Shown here: positions 13,197 through 19,402 of the stretch, in pieces
How positions within the stretch are numbered: the first letter of the stretch is position 1
How the letters are laid out: every line of letters begins with the position of its first letter
Origin: a virus
IMG/VR virus record: IMGVR_UViG_3300009027_000026
Location: 1-26,965 of that record
Length of the DNA stretch: 26,965 bases
Reading direction: 5' to 3' (one strand)
Program-made: the position numbers and the translations under genes
The notes under the pieces: model-generated
What the model saw: the letters and a program-made list of their open reading frames with translations, nothing else
Told to the model about the DNA's origin: nothing
The model's database searches: none

Positions 13197-13357
13197 TGAC
13201 AGTTAAAGAGTTGCTCAGTAGGATTGAAGATGTTTTTGGTGACGTAAGTAAAATTAGGTTCATTGACAACTGTGGTAACATACAATCTTGGGAGAAACGT
13301 GATGGTAAATTTTACCTTATCAAAACACAACAGAGACATTCTGAAACAACGCATTGA
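13193..13357 (+). CDS. Small unknown protein
   Basis: 54 residues; the first ATG (13193) overlaps the helicase stop (ATGA) and a second Met follows at once. MTVKELLSRIEDVFGDVSKIRF followed, after a break, by SWEKRDGKFYLIK has the look of a small alpha/beta protein. It extends 56 bases into the NinB-like gene in another frame. No family assigned. Confidence 0.5.
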   Translation: MMTVKELLSRIEDVFGDVSKIRFIDNCGNIQSWEKRDGKFYLIKTQQRHSETTH

Positions 13358-13667
13358 TAATCTTGATGAAGACAAGATATACACTGTAGAGATTCGAGAA
13401 AGAAAGATTAAGCGATCTGTTGATCAGAACAAACGCCTTTGGAAACTATATACAGTTATTGGTGATTCACTTGGATACCAACCTGAAGAGATGCATGAAT
13501 TATTAGCATTTAAATTTTTAGGTGAAGAAAAGAATATTAACGGTGAAAAGATTTTTAAAGTGCCTTCTACATCCACATTAACCATAGATGATATGGCAGA
13601 GTATCAAAGACAAATAGAATTTTGGGCATCAACTAACTTTGGGATGCAATTTAAAGATGGTCTATAG
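13302..13667 (+). CDS. NinB-like recombination protein
   Basis: 121 residues from ATG 13302, with GGGAG 7 bases upstream; a farther start at 13263 lacks support. The core KRSVDQNKRLWKLYTVIGDSLGYQPEEMHELLAFKFLG and the C-terminal DDMAEYQRQIEFWASTNFG match the NinB/Orf type of phage recombination proteins, in which the DQN-x-x-x-W motif is typical. Such proteins bind single-stranded DNA and can replace RecFOR functions. The neighbour is a YbcO-type nuclease, the same pairing as in the lambda nin region. Confidence 0.7.
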   Translation: MVNFTLSKHNRDILKQRIDNLDEDKIYTVEIRERKIKRSVDQNKRLWKLYTVIGDSLGYQPEEMHELLAFKFLGEEKNINGEKIFKVPSTSTLTIDDMAEYQRQIEFWASTNFGMQFKDGL

Positions 13668-13938
13668 AAATAAAAAACTACTTGTTAAACTAAGAGATCT
13701 ACCTTGTATGTGGTGTGGTGCTATGGATGGAACAGTTTGTGCTGCACATCGTAACCAAGGAAAAGGAATGGGATTAAAAAACAGTGACGCATTAGTCGCT
13801 TCATTATGTTTTACCTGCCATTCAGAATTAGACAATGGTGCAAAACTAACAAAAGAAGAACGTAGAGAACTATGGAATGAGGCTTATGTTAGAACAATGC
13901 AACATCTAATTGAAAATGAAATGTTGGTTCTTAAATGA
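13657..13938 (+). CDS. YbcO-type (DUF1364) HNH-like nuclease
   Basis: 93 residues from ATG 13657; the longer frame needs TTG 13639. Zinc/HNH-type residues: C17-x2-C20 (LPCMWCG), H31 in AAHRNQGKGMGLKNSD, C51-x2-C54-H55 (CFTCHSELDNG). The R-N-K-K-L-L start, the AAHxNxGKGMGxKxSD block and CH-x-E-x-D are characteristic of the DUF1364/YbcO family, a structure-related endonuclease used in phage recombination. It overlaps NinB by 11 bases and the methyltransferase by 4. Confidence 0.8.
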   Translation: MVYRNKKLLVKLRDLPCMWCGAMDGTVCAAHRNQGKGMGLKNSDALVASLCFTCHSELDNGAKLTKEERRELWNEAYVRTMQHLIENEMLVLK

Positions 13939-15071
13939 GATATTTATCAGTTTGTAGTGGTATCGAGGCGGCAACAGTAGCTTGGCATCATATGGGTTGG
14001 AAGCCTGTTGCTTTTTCAGAAATAGAAAAGTTTCCTAGTGAGGTTTTACAACATCATTACCCAAATGTAGCCAACTTAGGTGATATGAATAAATTTAAAG
14101 AATGGAGTGTAGATGGAACAGTTGACCTTATTGTCGGAGGAACACCATGCCAATCCTTCTCAGTTGCAGGCCTCAGAAAAGGACTTGAAGATCCTAGAGG
14201 AAATCTCGCACTTACCTTTTGTGCATTACTTAATAAGTTTAGACCCAAGTGGTTCGTTTGGGAAAACGTGCCAGGTGTCCTCAGTTCCAATAAAGGACGA
14301 GACTTTTCTTCCTTCATCTCAGCGGTGGCTCAACTCGGGTATGGGTTCAGCTACAGGGTGCTTGACGCTCAAAACTTCGGAGTCGCACAGCGAAGAAGAA
14401 GAGTGTTTGTTGTCGGACATCTTGGAGACTGGAAACCTACTGCCGAGGTATTATTTGAGTCCAGTAGCCTGCAATGGGATACTAAGAAGAGCAAAGAAAA
14501 GAGGGAAAAAACTTCCACCGACCCTATACCAAGCGTTGCTAACTGTCTCCAAACAACTTGCAACAACTTCTCAAGATCAGACGGATTCAACATGATCCCA
14601 TTGTTACATCAAGATTATGTAGATGCACTTTGCGCTAGAGATTACAAAGGATTAAATTCTGATAGTCTTCACAGAAAAGCTATTGTAGAAACATTAGCAT
14701 ATTCAGCAGACAAAGCACCAACCTTAACTTCTAGTGCTGCAGGTATAAGTCGAGTGGGTAATGATACTACGGCTGATAGCCAATACATTGCTTTTCATGC
14801 AACACAAGATCCTATTAGTGGTGATAAGTCACCGTGCATAGGTGCAATAGGTAAGATTGGAGTGATGGATAAATCAGATGCTATGAGGGTAAGAAGATTG
14901 ACCCCTATAGAGTGTGAAAGATTACAAGGATTTCCTGACGGATACACAGACATCAAAGATAAATGTCCTGATGGTCCAAGATATAAAGCACTAGGAAACA
15001 GTATGGCAGTTCCTGTTATGAGATGGATAGGTGAACGAATCAATAAGATTGAGCCTAAATATCAAGATTGA
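13935..15071 (+). CDS. DNA cytosine-5 methyltransferase
   Basis: 378 residues with all major C5 motifs: I SGIEAATVAW (8-17), IV GGTPCQSFS (68-76; catalytic C72), VI WENVPG (109-114), VIII AQRRRRVF (151-158), IX RRLTPIECERLQGFPDGY and X YKALGNSMAVPV. The target-recognition region is about residues 185-320. It transfers methyl groups to cytosine in a specific duplex sequence, probably protecting phage DNA from host restriction. Positions about 14150-14560 are visibly richer in G+C than the flanks, hinting at acquisition. The 3' end runs into a 19-bp tandem repeat that encodes its last residues. Confidence 0.95.
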   Translation: MRYLSVCSGIEAATVAWHHMGWKPVAFSEIEKFPSEVLQHHYPNVANLGDMNKFKEWSVDGTVDLIVGGTPCQSFSVAGLRKGLEDPRGNLALTFCALLNKFRPKWFVWENVPGVLSSNKGRDFSSFISAVAQLGYGFSYRVLDAQNFGVAQRRRRVFVVGHLGDWKPTAEVLFESSSLQWDTKKSKEKREKTSTDPIPSVANCLQTTCNNFSRSDGFNMIPLLHQDYVDALCARDYKGLNSDSLHRKAIVETLAYSADKAPTLTSSAAGISRVGNDTTADSQYIAFHATQDPISGDKSPCIGAIGKIGVMDKSDAMRVRRLTPIECERLQGFPDGYTDIKDKCPDGPRYKALGNSMAVPVMRWIGERINKIEPKYQD

Positions 15072-15082
15072 GCCTAAATATC
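15045..15082 (+). repeat. Two perfect tandem copies of a 19-bp repeat
   Basis: AAGATTGAGCCTAAATATC occurs twice without a gap (15045-15063 and 15064-15082). The first copy encodes the end of the methyltransferase (KIEPKYQ) and the second supplies its stop codon. Partial copies lie at 15529-15565. Confidence 0.85.
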
Positions 15083-15112
15083 GAAATTTTCGCTTTTTTA
15101 AGGGGTTAAAAT

Positions 15113-15259
15113 ATGGGGAAAGGAAGTAGTAGACGAGTTGAAGATACAAAAAAAGTAGAATCAAATCCATTTTGGGAAAACACATCATTTGCAAAAAAGC
15201 AAAAGGAAAAGTATGGCAACGAGTCCAACACAACTGACACTAAAAAAACTAAGAAGTGA
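15113..15259 (+). CDS. 48-residue basic protein
   Basis: ATG 15113 with AAGGGG 8 bases upstream, stop TGA 15257-15259. Starts MGKGSSRRVEDTKKVE, includes NPFWENTSFAKKQKEKYG and ends with a Lys/Thr tail. Disordered and basic; no family recognised. Overlaps the nuclease-like gene by 47 bases. Confidence 0.5.
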   Translation: MGKGSSRRVEDTKKVESNPFWENTSFAKKQKEKYGNESNTTDTKKTKK

Positions 15260-15530
15260 GGGTTATACCACTGTTCAAATAGTCGAGCGATGGAATGCCT
15301 TTGCAAAGATTAGACAAGATCTATTTCAGATCATAGATGTATTAGCCGTGAAAGATGGTGAAACAATTGGCATCCAAGTAACAAGTAAAACTAATGTCCC
15401 TGCCAGGATTAGAAAAATTGAAGAGTGCGAACACCTCAATAATCTTCGAGATGCGTCCTGGAAGATATTAGTTCATGGATGGTATAAAGAGAATAACCGA
15501 TGGAAACTTAAAGAAGTTGATGTCAGTTAG
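15213..15530 (+). CDS. PD-(D/E)XK-like nuclease / resolvase-type protein
   Basis: 105 residues from ATG 15213 with AAGGAAA just upstream. MATSPTQLTLKKLRSEGY, then VERWNAFAKIRQDLFQIIDVLAV, GIQVTSKTNVPARIRKI, and LVHGWYKENNRWKLKEVDVS. The D-(x)10-(I/V)-Q-V-T-S core in a compact alpha/beta frame resembles small phage nucleases of the PD-(D/E)XK superfamily (Holliday-junction-resolvase-like), with Gln in place of the usual Glu of E-x-K. Activity is therefore uncertain. It might process replication intermediates, or conceivably act with the adjacent methyltransferase. Flanked on both sides by repeats sharing AGATTGAGC. Confidence 0.6.
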   Translation: MATSPTQLTLKKLRSEGYTTVQIVERWNAFAKIRQDLFQIIDVLAVKDGETIGIQVTSKTNVPARIRKIEECEHLNNLRDASWKILVHGWYKENNRWKLKEVDVS

Positions 15531-15565
15531 ATTGAGCTTATCTATTAAGATTGAGCATTAAATAT
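15529..15565 (+). repeat. Two degenerate copies of the AGATTGAGC repeat
   Basis: AGATTGAGC at 15529-15537 and AAGATTGAGC at 15547-15556 (followed by ATTAAATAT) match the 19-bp repeat at 15045-15082. The first begins in the stop codon of the nuclease-like gene; the second sits just before the RBS of the next gene. Confidence 0.65.
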
Positions 15566-15574
15566 GGAGGATAT

Positions 15575-15991
15575 ATGAAAAGCAAATATGATCATAGAAA
15601 TTACGTTTACAAAATAAATGGCAAAGAATATAAAAAACCTCAAGCCTTGAAAATTATTTTGGATATTTTAGGAACGACAAAAAAATCAATGGAAGAAATA
15701 GCAGAAGAAGGAAAACTTTCTTTTGATAATGTCAGAACACTAATTCACACTTTAAAAGATAATAACCAAGTTTTAAACACGAAAGAAAGAAGAAACGGAA
15801 AATTCCTTTATAAGTCCATATATGATTGTTTATTGGCTCAGTTATTAACGCCAAAAGTTGAAGATATAGAAAAGGCGTTCAAGGTAAAAGGTAAAACTAT
15901 TAAAAAGGTTGAGGACTTTAAAAATAAATCCTTAGGTTATAAGCCAAACAATATTAATTTTGGTTCATCTCATTACGATCAACTCGGCTAA
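15575..15991 (+). CDS. Winged-helix DNA-binding-like protein
   Basis: 138 residues from ATG 15575, with GGAGG 4 bases upstream. Residues about 22-80 read as a winged helix: ALKIILDILGTTKKSMEEIA, then FDNVRTLIHTLKDNNQVLNT, and a wing RRNGKFLYK. The C-terminal region is Lys-rich. It may be a transcription regulator of the middle or late genes; the target is unknown. It precedes the Q-like gene with a 1-base overlap. Confidence 0.5.
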   Translation: MKSKYDHRNYVYKINGKEYKKPQALKIILDILGTTKKSMEEIAEEGKLSFDNVRTLIHTLKDNNQVLNTKERRNGKFLYKSIYDCLLAQLLTPKVEDIEKAFKVKGKTIKKVEDFKNKSLGYKPNNINFGSSHYDQLG

Positions 15992-16314
15992 TGGAATTAG
16001 ATTTCTTATTAAATATTTTAGATAATTGGGCGTTATGGATGCGCTCAGATAATCATCGCTTAGGATATCCTAGGAAATCTATTCTTCTTTCTAGTGGTGG
16101 TGAGAGTGTCGAGGGGGTGTTGGATGATATGATGCAAGAGATGGATTTAAAACACGTTGAAATCATTGACGCCCTTATTGAAGACCTACCAAAAGACCTC
16201 AAAATGGCTTTATATGCTAGATATTTGAGATCTAAAAAGCCGATGTATTACGAAATCAAATTAAATGATGCTATTGAGCGATTGCTGCAATTGGCTGAAT
16301 CACGCATAAATTAA
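15991..16314 (+). CDS. Q-like antiterminator / late-gene regulator
   Basis: 107 residues. The N-terminal LDNWALWMRSDNHRLGYPRKS resembles the L-x-x-W-x-x-W-x-R...GYP-x-x-S start of the phage antitermination protein Q group. The rest (IIDALIEDLPKDLKMALYARYLRSKKP...IERLLQLAESRI) is helical and reminiscent of sigma-region-4-like folds in that group. Last gene of the rightward early/replication transcript, immediately followed by a strong promoter and terminator, exactly as Q precedes pR' and tR' in lambdoid phages. The identity rests on motif recognition by eye plus this context. Confidence 0.55.
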   Translation: MELDFLLNILDNWALWMRSDNHRLGYPRKSILLSSGGESVEGVLDDMMQEMDLKHVEIIDALIEDLPKDLKMALYARYLRSKKPMYYEIKLNDAIERLLQLAESRIN

Positions 16315-16318
16315 GGGA

Positions 16319-16346
16319 TTGACGGATTCCGATTCTATGAGATAAT
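16319..16346 (+). promoter_or_regulatory. Strong promoter after the Q-like gene (pR'-like)
   Basis: TTGACG (16319-16324), 16-base spacer, GATAAT (16341-16346), five of six matches in each box. It begins 5 bases after the Q-like stop. The transcript would start near 16353 and meet a terminator after about 50 bases. Confidence 0.6.
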
Positions 16347-16375
16347 TGGGGGGTGGGAAAGTTACGCCCAAAAAA

Positions 16376-16402
16376 AACCCCTCTTCCGAGGGGTTCATTT
16401 TT
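16376..16402. terminator. Bidirectional Rho-independent terminator
   Basis: Stem AACCCCTC (16376-16383), loop TTCC, GAGGGGTT (16388-16395), then CATTTTTT; the upstream run of A gives a T-run on the other strand. It separates the convergent rightward replication operon and leftward small-gene operon. Confidence 0.9.
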
Positions 16403-16557
16403 TAGTTGATCTTGAAACACAAATAAAGCATATAACTCAATGAGAAGGTCATAAAGACCATAAAGGCATATAAACATATTAACCCTAGCTTCTCATATAG
16501 CTTCCTATACCATGGTTTTTTATAAAAGATTGGTTGATAAATTTTTTCATAATCCAT
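16402..16557 (-). CDS. Small membrane protein
   Basis: 51 residues from ATG 16557, chosen because AAGGA lies 6 bases upstream. The basic N-terminal half (MDYEKIYQPIFYKKPWYRKLYEK in two blocks around YQP) precedes one transmembrane helix (LICLYAFMVFMTFSLSYMLYL). Last gene of the leftward operon; its stop abuts the terminator. Function unknown. Confidence 0.5.
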   Translation of the reverse strand: MDYEKIYQPIFYKKPWYRKLYEKLGLICLYAFMVFMTFSLSYMLYLCFKIN

Positions 16558-16568
16558 TTTGAATCCTT

Positions 16569-16664
16569 TCATGATTGGATAAAATAATTTAAAAAGTTTA
16601 AGAAGATAAACACCAAAAATAAGGTAAAAAGACCTTTTAATATTTCTTTTAATAGGTTTTTCAT
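16569..16664 (-). CDS. 31-residue hydrophobic peptide
   Basis: ATG at 16664 overlaps the upstream stop (ATGA); the frame ends TGA at 16571-16569, 11 bases before the next start. The peptide (MKNLLKEILKG, then a Phe/Leu-rich helix) is a single-span membrane peptide. Coupling at its start supports translation; the function is unknown. Confidence 0.45.
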   Translation of the reverse strand: MKNLLKEILKGLFTLFLVFIFLNFLNYFIQS

Positions 16665-16909
16665 GTGTTCCAATACCTTTGAGATTTTGCGATGTTTTCT
16701 TGTAAATCATATAAATATTTATGATCTTTATCAGAATCAAATTTTAAAGCCCTTTTTAGATCATAGAAAAATGAGAGTAATTTTCCAACGTCTGATAAAT
16801 AAAGGTCTTGCATTTCTTGAAGGTTATCTAATGCCGAATCAAAATCTTTAAATCCTTGTAATAATTTAATGCGTTGTTGTTCGGTTAAAGTTATGGATTT
16901 ATCTTTCAT
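16661..16909 (-). CDS. Helical protein of unknown function
   Basis: 82 residues, fully helical and heptad-like (TEQQRIKLLQGFKDFDSALD, LYLSDVGKLLSFFYDLKRAL). Coupled by ATGA overlaps to genes on both sides. No family recognised. Confidence 0.55.
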   Translation of the reverse strand: MKDKSITLTEQQRIKLLQGFKDFDSALDNLQEMQDLYLSDVGKLLSFFYDLKRALKFDSDKDHKYLYDLQENIAKSQRYWNT

Positions 16910-17196
16910 TTGTAAATGTTCCTTTCTAGGGTGTTGTTATTAAATGGAATAGTAGTTCCGTTATAGTCTACGAACCAATTAAAGTCTTTTTGAAAGACCT
17001 TATAACCTAAACGGTATTGATTCGAGGCTTGGTTCATTCGTGTTTTTGTGGTGTTCGTATACCAATCACCACTATTTAGAATAATTTCAAAGTCGTTAAA
17101 TTTTACAACGTCCGTTTCATGATATTTAACGCAAATGTAATTGCCATCACTATAAACGGTTGTTTTATGTGTTCCTAATTTAGATTGAGAAGCCAT
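16906..17196 (-). CDS. Small conserved-looking phage protein with TTK-x-RMNQ motif
   Basis: 96 residues from ATG 17196, which has AAGGA 7 bases upstream; earlier in-frame starts overlap the preceding gene. Beta-rich: VKYHETDVVKF, then ILNSGDWYTNTTKTRMNQ and LGYKVFQKDFNWFVDY. The H-x-T-x-VV...SG-x-W-x-T-x-TTK-x-R-x-NQ pattern recurs in small proteins of phages and plasmids, to my recollection without known function. ATGA overlap with the following gene. Confidence 0.6.
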   Translation of the reverse strand: MASQSKLGTHKTTVYSDGNYICVKYHETDVVKFNDFEIILNSGDWYTNTTKTRMNQASNQYRLGYKVFQKDFNWFVDYNGTTIPFNNNTLERNIYK

Positions 17197-17359
17197 TTTT
17201 AATTCCTTTCTCTTTAAGATCATATTCATATAAAGCCATACGAATATGGTTTTCAAGAATCTCAAAAGACTCTTGAGGGGTTAAAATTCCGTTCTCAATG
17301 TCCTTTTGATGGACTTGGACGGTCTTACAAAACTCATGGTGGTTAAATGTTATGTTCAT
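17180..17359 (-). CDS. 59-residue protein of unknown function
   Basis: ATG at 17359 overlaps the upstream stop (ATGA); stop TAA at 17182-17180, overlapping the next gene by 17 bases. Reads MNITFNHHEFCKTVQVHQKD, then TPQESFEILENHIRMALYEYDL. Helical and mixed charge, with no family recognised. It fills a gap between two coupled genes. Confidence 0.5.
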   Translation of the reverse strand: MNITFNHHEFCKTVQVHQKDIENGILTPQESFEILENHIRMALYEYDLKEKGIKNGFSI

Positions 17360-17601
17360 TTTATGTCCTCACGGTTAAATTGAAATTGATGTTCGCTCTC
17401 TTCTACTTCCCATAGATCATCAAAATCATTGTCTAAATGGACTAATTGAAAATTATCGCTTTCTGCTGCTTTTGCTACGATAGGATCAAGAAGCCCTTGA
17501 TTCCAAAGGTCTCTGACATCATCAAGTGATGAACCTTTAACCCTAATTACTACGTCCATCTCGTAATGGCGTCTAACTGTTACATCATAAAATTTAGGCA
17601 T
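17356..17601 (-). CDS. Small protein of unknown function
   Basis: 81 residues from ATG 17601, with AAGGA 6 bases upstream; an ATG at 17607 touches the RBS. MPKFYDVTVRRHYEMDVVIRV followed by SLDDVRDLWNQGLL and an acidic tail FDDLWEVEESEHQF. It looks like a small alpha/beta domain. No known family. Confidence 0.55.
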   Translation of the reverse strand: MPKFYDVTVRRHYEMDVVIRVKGSSLDDVRDLWNQGLLDPIVAKAAESDNFQLVHLDNDFDDLWEVEESEHQFQFNREDIK

Positions 17602-17791
17602 TGTCATTCCTTTCTATAGGTGTGTATTGAGTTAATATAAATTTTGCCATCGTATCAGTTAAAAAATAGTATTGCTTCCAAGCGTCATAGGTTAGGAAAT
17701 CGTTGACGTAAGAAAGATATAATTCTTCTACTGATAAAGAATGGTTAAAACCTTTTGGATAATAAATATCTTTGGGTAACTTTTGTTTCAT
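17594..17791 (-). CDS. Small protein with SVEELYLSYVNDFLTYD motif
   Basis: 65 residues; GGAGG 7 bases before the ATG, ATGA overlap with the upstream gene. The block SVEELYLSYVNDFLTYD, followed by a helix and TMAKFILTQYTPI, resembles short proteins in other phages and plasmids with an S-V-E-E-L-Y-x-x-Y-x-N-D-F-L-T motif of unknown role. Confidence 0.55.
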   Translation of the reverse strand: MKQKLPKDIYYPKGFNHSLSVEELYLSYVNDFLTYDAWKQYYFLTDTMAKFILTQYTPIERNDNA

Positions 17792-17982
17792 GTGTTTTCC
17801 TCCATGTTTCTTTCTGCCTCTTGAATTTTACGATGAATTTTGAAGAGTAAATATTTAAGGTTGTAAATATATTCTGCATGAGATTCTACCCCTCCCAATT
17901 CTGAGAGGTTCTGTATCTCATCCATAATATTGTCAATAATTGTTGGGTGTAATTTCATTGTTAATATTGGATATGGTTTCAT
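17788..17982 (-). CDS. Small helical protein of unknown function
   Basis: 64 residues; GGAGG 7 bases before the ATG and ATGA couplings on both sides. Mostly helix (TIIDNIMDEIQNLSELGGVE, then IYNLKYLLFKIHRKIQEAER). No family recognised. Confidence 0.5.
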   Translation of the reverse strand: MKPYPILTMKLHPTIIDNIMDEIQNLSELGGVESHAEYIYNLKYLLFKIHRKIQEAERNMEENT

Positions 17983-18230
17983 TGTTGATCCTCCATGATT
18001 TGGTTCATTGTGTAGTTATAAACGCTTCCGATTTTGATTCTATGAAATGATGCGTTTTCTTTTAAATAACTACGAGTTATTTTTGTTCCTCGGTTATGAT
18101 GCGCTTGAGGGGGTAATTGTTGAATCTTTTCATATAATGAATTAATAGCGTCCGATTTATGGCTATCAATTGCCATTAATTGGTAACTATCATATGGATC
18201 AATAGAGTTAGAATAAATTGCTAACCACAT
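17979..18230 (-). CDS. Small protein of unknown function
   Basis: 83 residues; GTGAGGT RBS 6 bases upstream. MWLAIYSNSIDPYDSYQLMA, a helix with DAINSLYEKIQQLP, then RIKIGSVYNYTMNQI; alpha/beta in appearance. No family recognised. ATGA overlap with the next gene. Confidence 0.5.
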   Translation of the reverse strand: MWLAIYSNSIDPYDSYQLMAIDSHKSDAINSLYEKIQQLPPQAHHNRGTKITRSYLKENASFHRIKIGSVYNYTMNQIMEDQQ

Positions 18231-18232
18231 TT

Positions 18233-18430
18233 TTAAACCTCACTTTCTATTTGATCAATATGCCATTCATCTAATAATAATGCTTTATTGGATTTTATGG
18301 CTTTATAAATTTTTGCGTCATAGTCACCTTGTAAAATGCCTTCGTGGAAATCATCAATATTATCGGCATTTGCTTTAATTTCTATGCGCTTTGAAAAATA
18401 TACATTAATTGAAGCGATAAAATTATTCAT
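18233..18430 (-). CDS. Small protein of unknown function
   Basis: 65 residues; AAGGAG 8 bases upstream, TAATG overlap with the upstream gene. ASINVYFSKRIEIKANADNI, then DDFHEGILQGDYDAKIYKAI and a C-terminal acidic end. It resembles in outline the protein at 17356-17601 (beta strands followed by an acidic helix); that similarity is weak. Confidence 0.5.
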   Translation of the reverse strand: MNNFIASINVYFSKRIEIKANADNIDDFHEGILQGDYDAKIYKAIKSNKALLLDEWHIDQIESEV

Positions 18431-18732
18431 TAAATTAACTCCTTATTAAATACGTTATCAATAAGTAAATTAGGAATAACCCAATTTACAAATAGGATAT
18501 TTTTAAGTTCTTGAAGTGATTTAGATTCGTAAGATTGGTTTTCAATCTCTAACAGATAATTATCACCATCACCATTTATGATGTAACAACTGAGATTACA
18601 ATAGAATAATCCTCCATTAGATCTGTAATCGTCATGAACATCTGTGAACCATGGTGGTAAATCATCACCTTTTAAGAATGTTTCTGAATCATTAAATTCT
18701 TGATAGGCTTGAGCGATTGTTTTAATTTTCAT
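18430..18732 (-). CDS. Protein of unknown function
   Basis: 100 residues from ATG 18732, confirmed by GGAGG 7 bases upstream and an ATGA overlap with the upstream stop. Starts MKIKTIAQAYQEFNDSETFL; contains LPPWFTDVHDDYRSNGG and a beta-rich C-terminus. No family recognised. Confidence 0.55.
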   Translation of the reverse strand: MKIKTIAQAYQEFNDSETFLKGDDLPPWFTDVHDDYRSNGGLFYCNLSCYIINGDGDNYLLEIENQSYESKSLQELKNILFVNWVIPNLLIDNVFNKELI

Positions 18733-19016
18733 GATGCGTCCTCCCATCTTTTGATTTCATCTGCATAATCTGAGGCTATTTCTTCAAAATTGATATCATC
18801 TATAAAGTAATTAATTGCACCTTTAACAATGTCTTTATGATCATCTTCAAAATAGCAATACTCAGTAAAGAGTTCCTTGAGACGTTCTGCAAATTCAGAA
18901 GTATAAGAACAATTATTAAAATCCTTCGCTAAGTCTTTAATGCACAATTCAGAGAAGAATTCGAGGTTGGCTTTCCAAGTAGCATAGTTAGTCCAACCGT
19001 TATATTTGTCTGACAT
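18729..19016 (-). CDS. DUF7249-like small protein
   Basis: 95 residues from ATG 19016 (AAGGA 6 bases upstream). Begins MSDKYNGWTNYATWKANLEF; the YNGWTNYATW block is a hallmark of a small phage/plasmid family that I recall as DUF7249, function unknown. The remainder is an acidic helical domain (FAERLKELFTEYCYFEDDHKD). First gene of the leftward small-gene operon after a candidate promoter. Confidence 0.7.
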   Translation of the reverse strand: MSDKYNGWTNYATWKANLEFFSELCIKDLAKDFNNCSYTSEFAERLKELFTEYCYFEDDHKDIVKGAINYFIDDINFEEIASDYADEIKRWEDAS

Positions 19017-19031
19017 GATAAATCCTTTCAT

Positions 19032-19402
19032 AGTTAAGTAGTAGACAATTAAACACTATATTAAATAGAACTAAATGTAAACAACTTATTTACGATTAAG
19101 GCTAAAAAAGATTATTTCGTAGTTATAAAGGGAATTAATAATAAATCTTGGTCAAAATATATTCAGTTGAACAAATAATTACTAATTGCTGCAAAAGTTC
19201 ATTAAAGGCATTTTAAAGCCCATAGAGCGATTAAATGTTCCAGGGTAGGGTAAGGTATACCTTGGCAGGTAAAGTCCTCACCAGGGGCGATTGTGTGCGT
19301 TTTAGAATGATTGTTGATATTAATAAGCATAGGTCTTGCAGGGGCAAACAATAAAATACATATGTAAATCAATGGTTTACGTTTAAATTAAGAGGTTATT
19401 AA
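19032..19402. other. 370-bp intergenic region upstream of TerS
   Basis: No gene found on either strand. Left part: leftward promoter. Middle (about 19240-19290): a GC-rich island in AT-rich surroundings, containing the perfect palindrome AAGGTATACCTT (19252-19263) and an overlapping hairpin in which CCTTGG (19260-19265) can pair with CCAGGG (19281-19286) around an inner AGG/CCT stem. Right part: GTAAA-7-TTTAC near the TerS RBS (AGAGG). The island could be a packaging (pac/cos-like) site, an operator or a structured RNA leader; none is proven. Confidence 0.5.
19055..19084 (-). promoter_or_regulatory. Candidate promoter of the leftward small-gene operon
   Basis: On the minus strand TTGTTT (19084-19079), 18-base spacer, TATAGT (19060-19055, five of six). 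It lies 38 bases upstream of the first gene; a TTTACA overlapping the -35 offers an alternative with shorter spacing. Confidence 0.45.

Noticed and set aside
14113-14595. 160-codon open frame on the plus strand inside the methyltransferase gene
   Set aside because: It is a shadow frame; the methyltransferase frame carries all catalytic motifs and this one has no recognisable domain or RBS.
19190-19400. Possible glutamine riboswitch or tRNA upstream of TerS
   Set aside because: No match by eye to the glutamine riboswitch core and no TTCRANY arm or acceptor stem pairing for a tRNA; only the local hairpin and palindrome can be supported.
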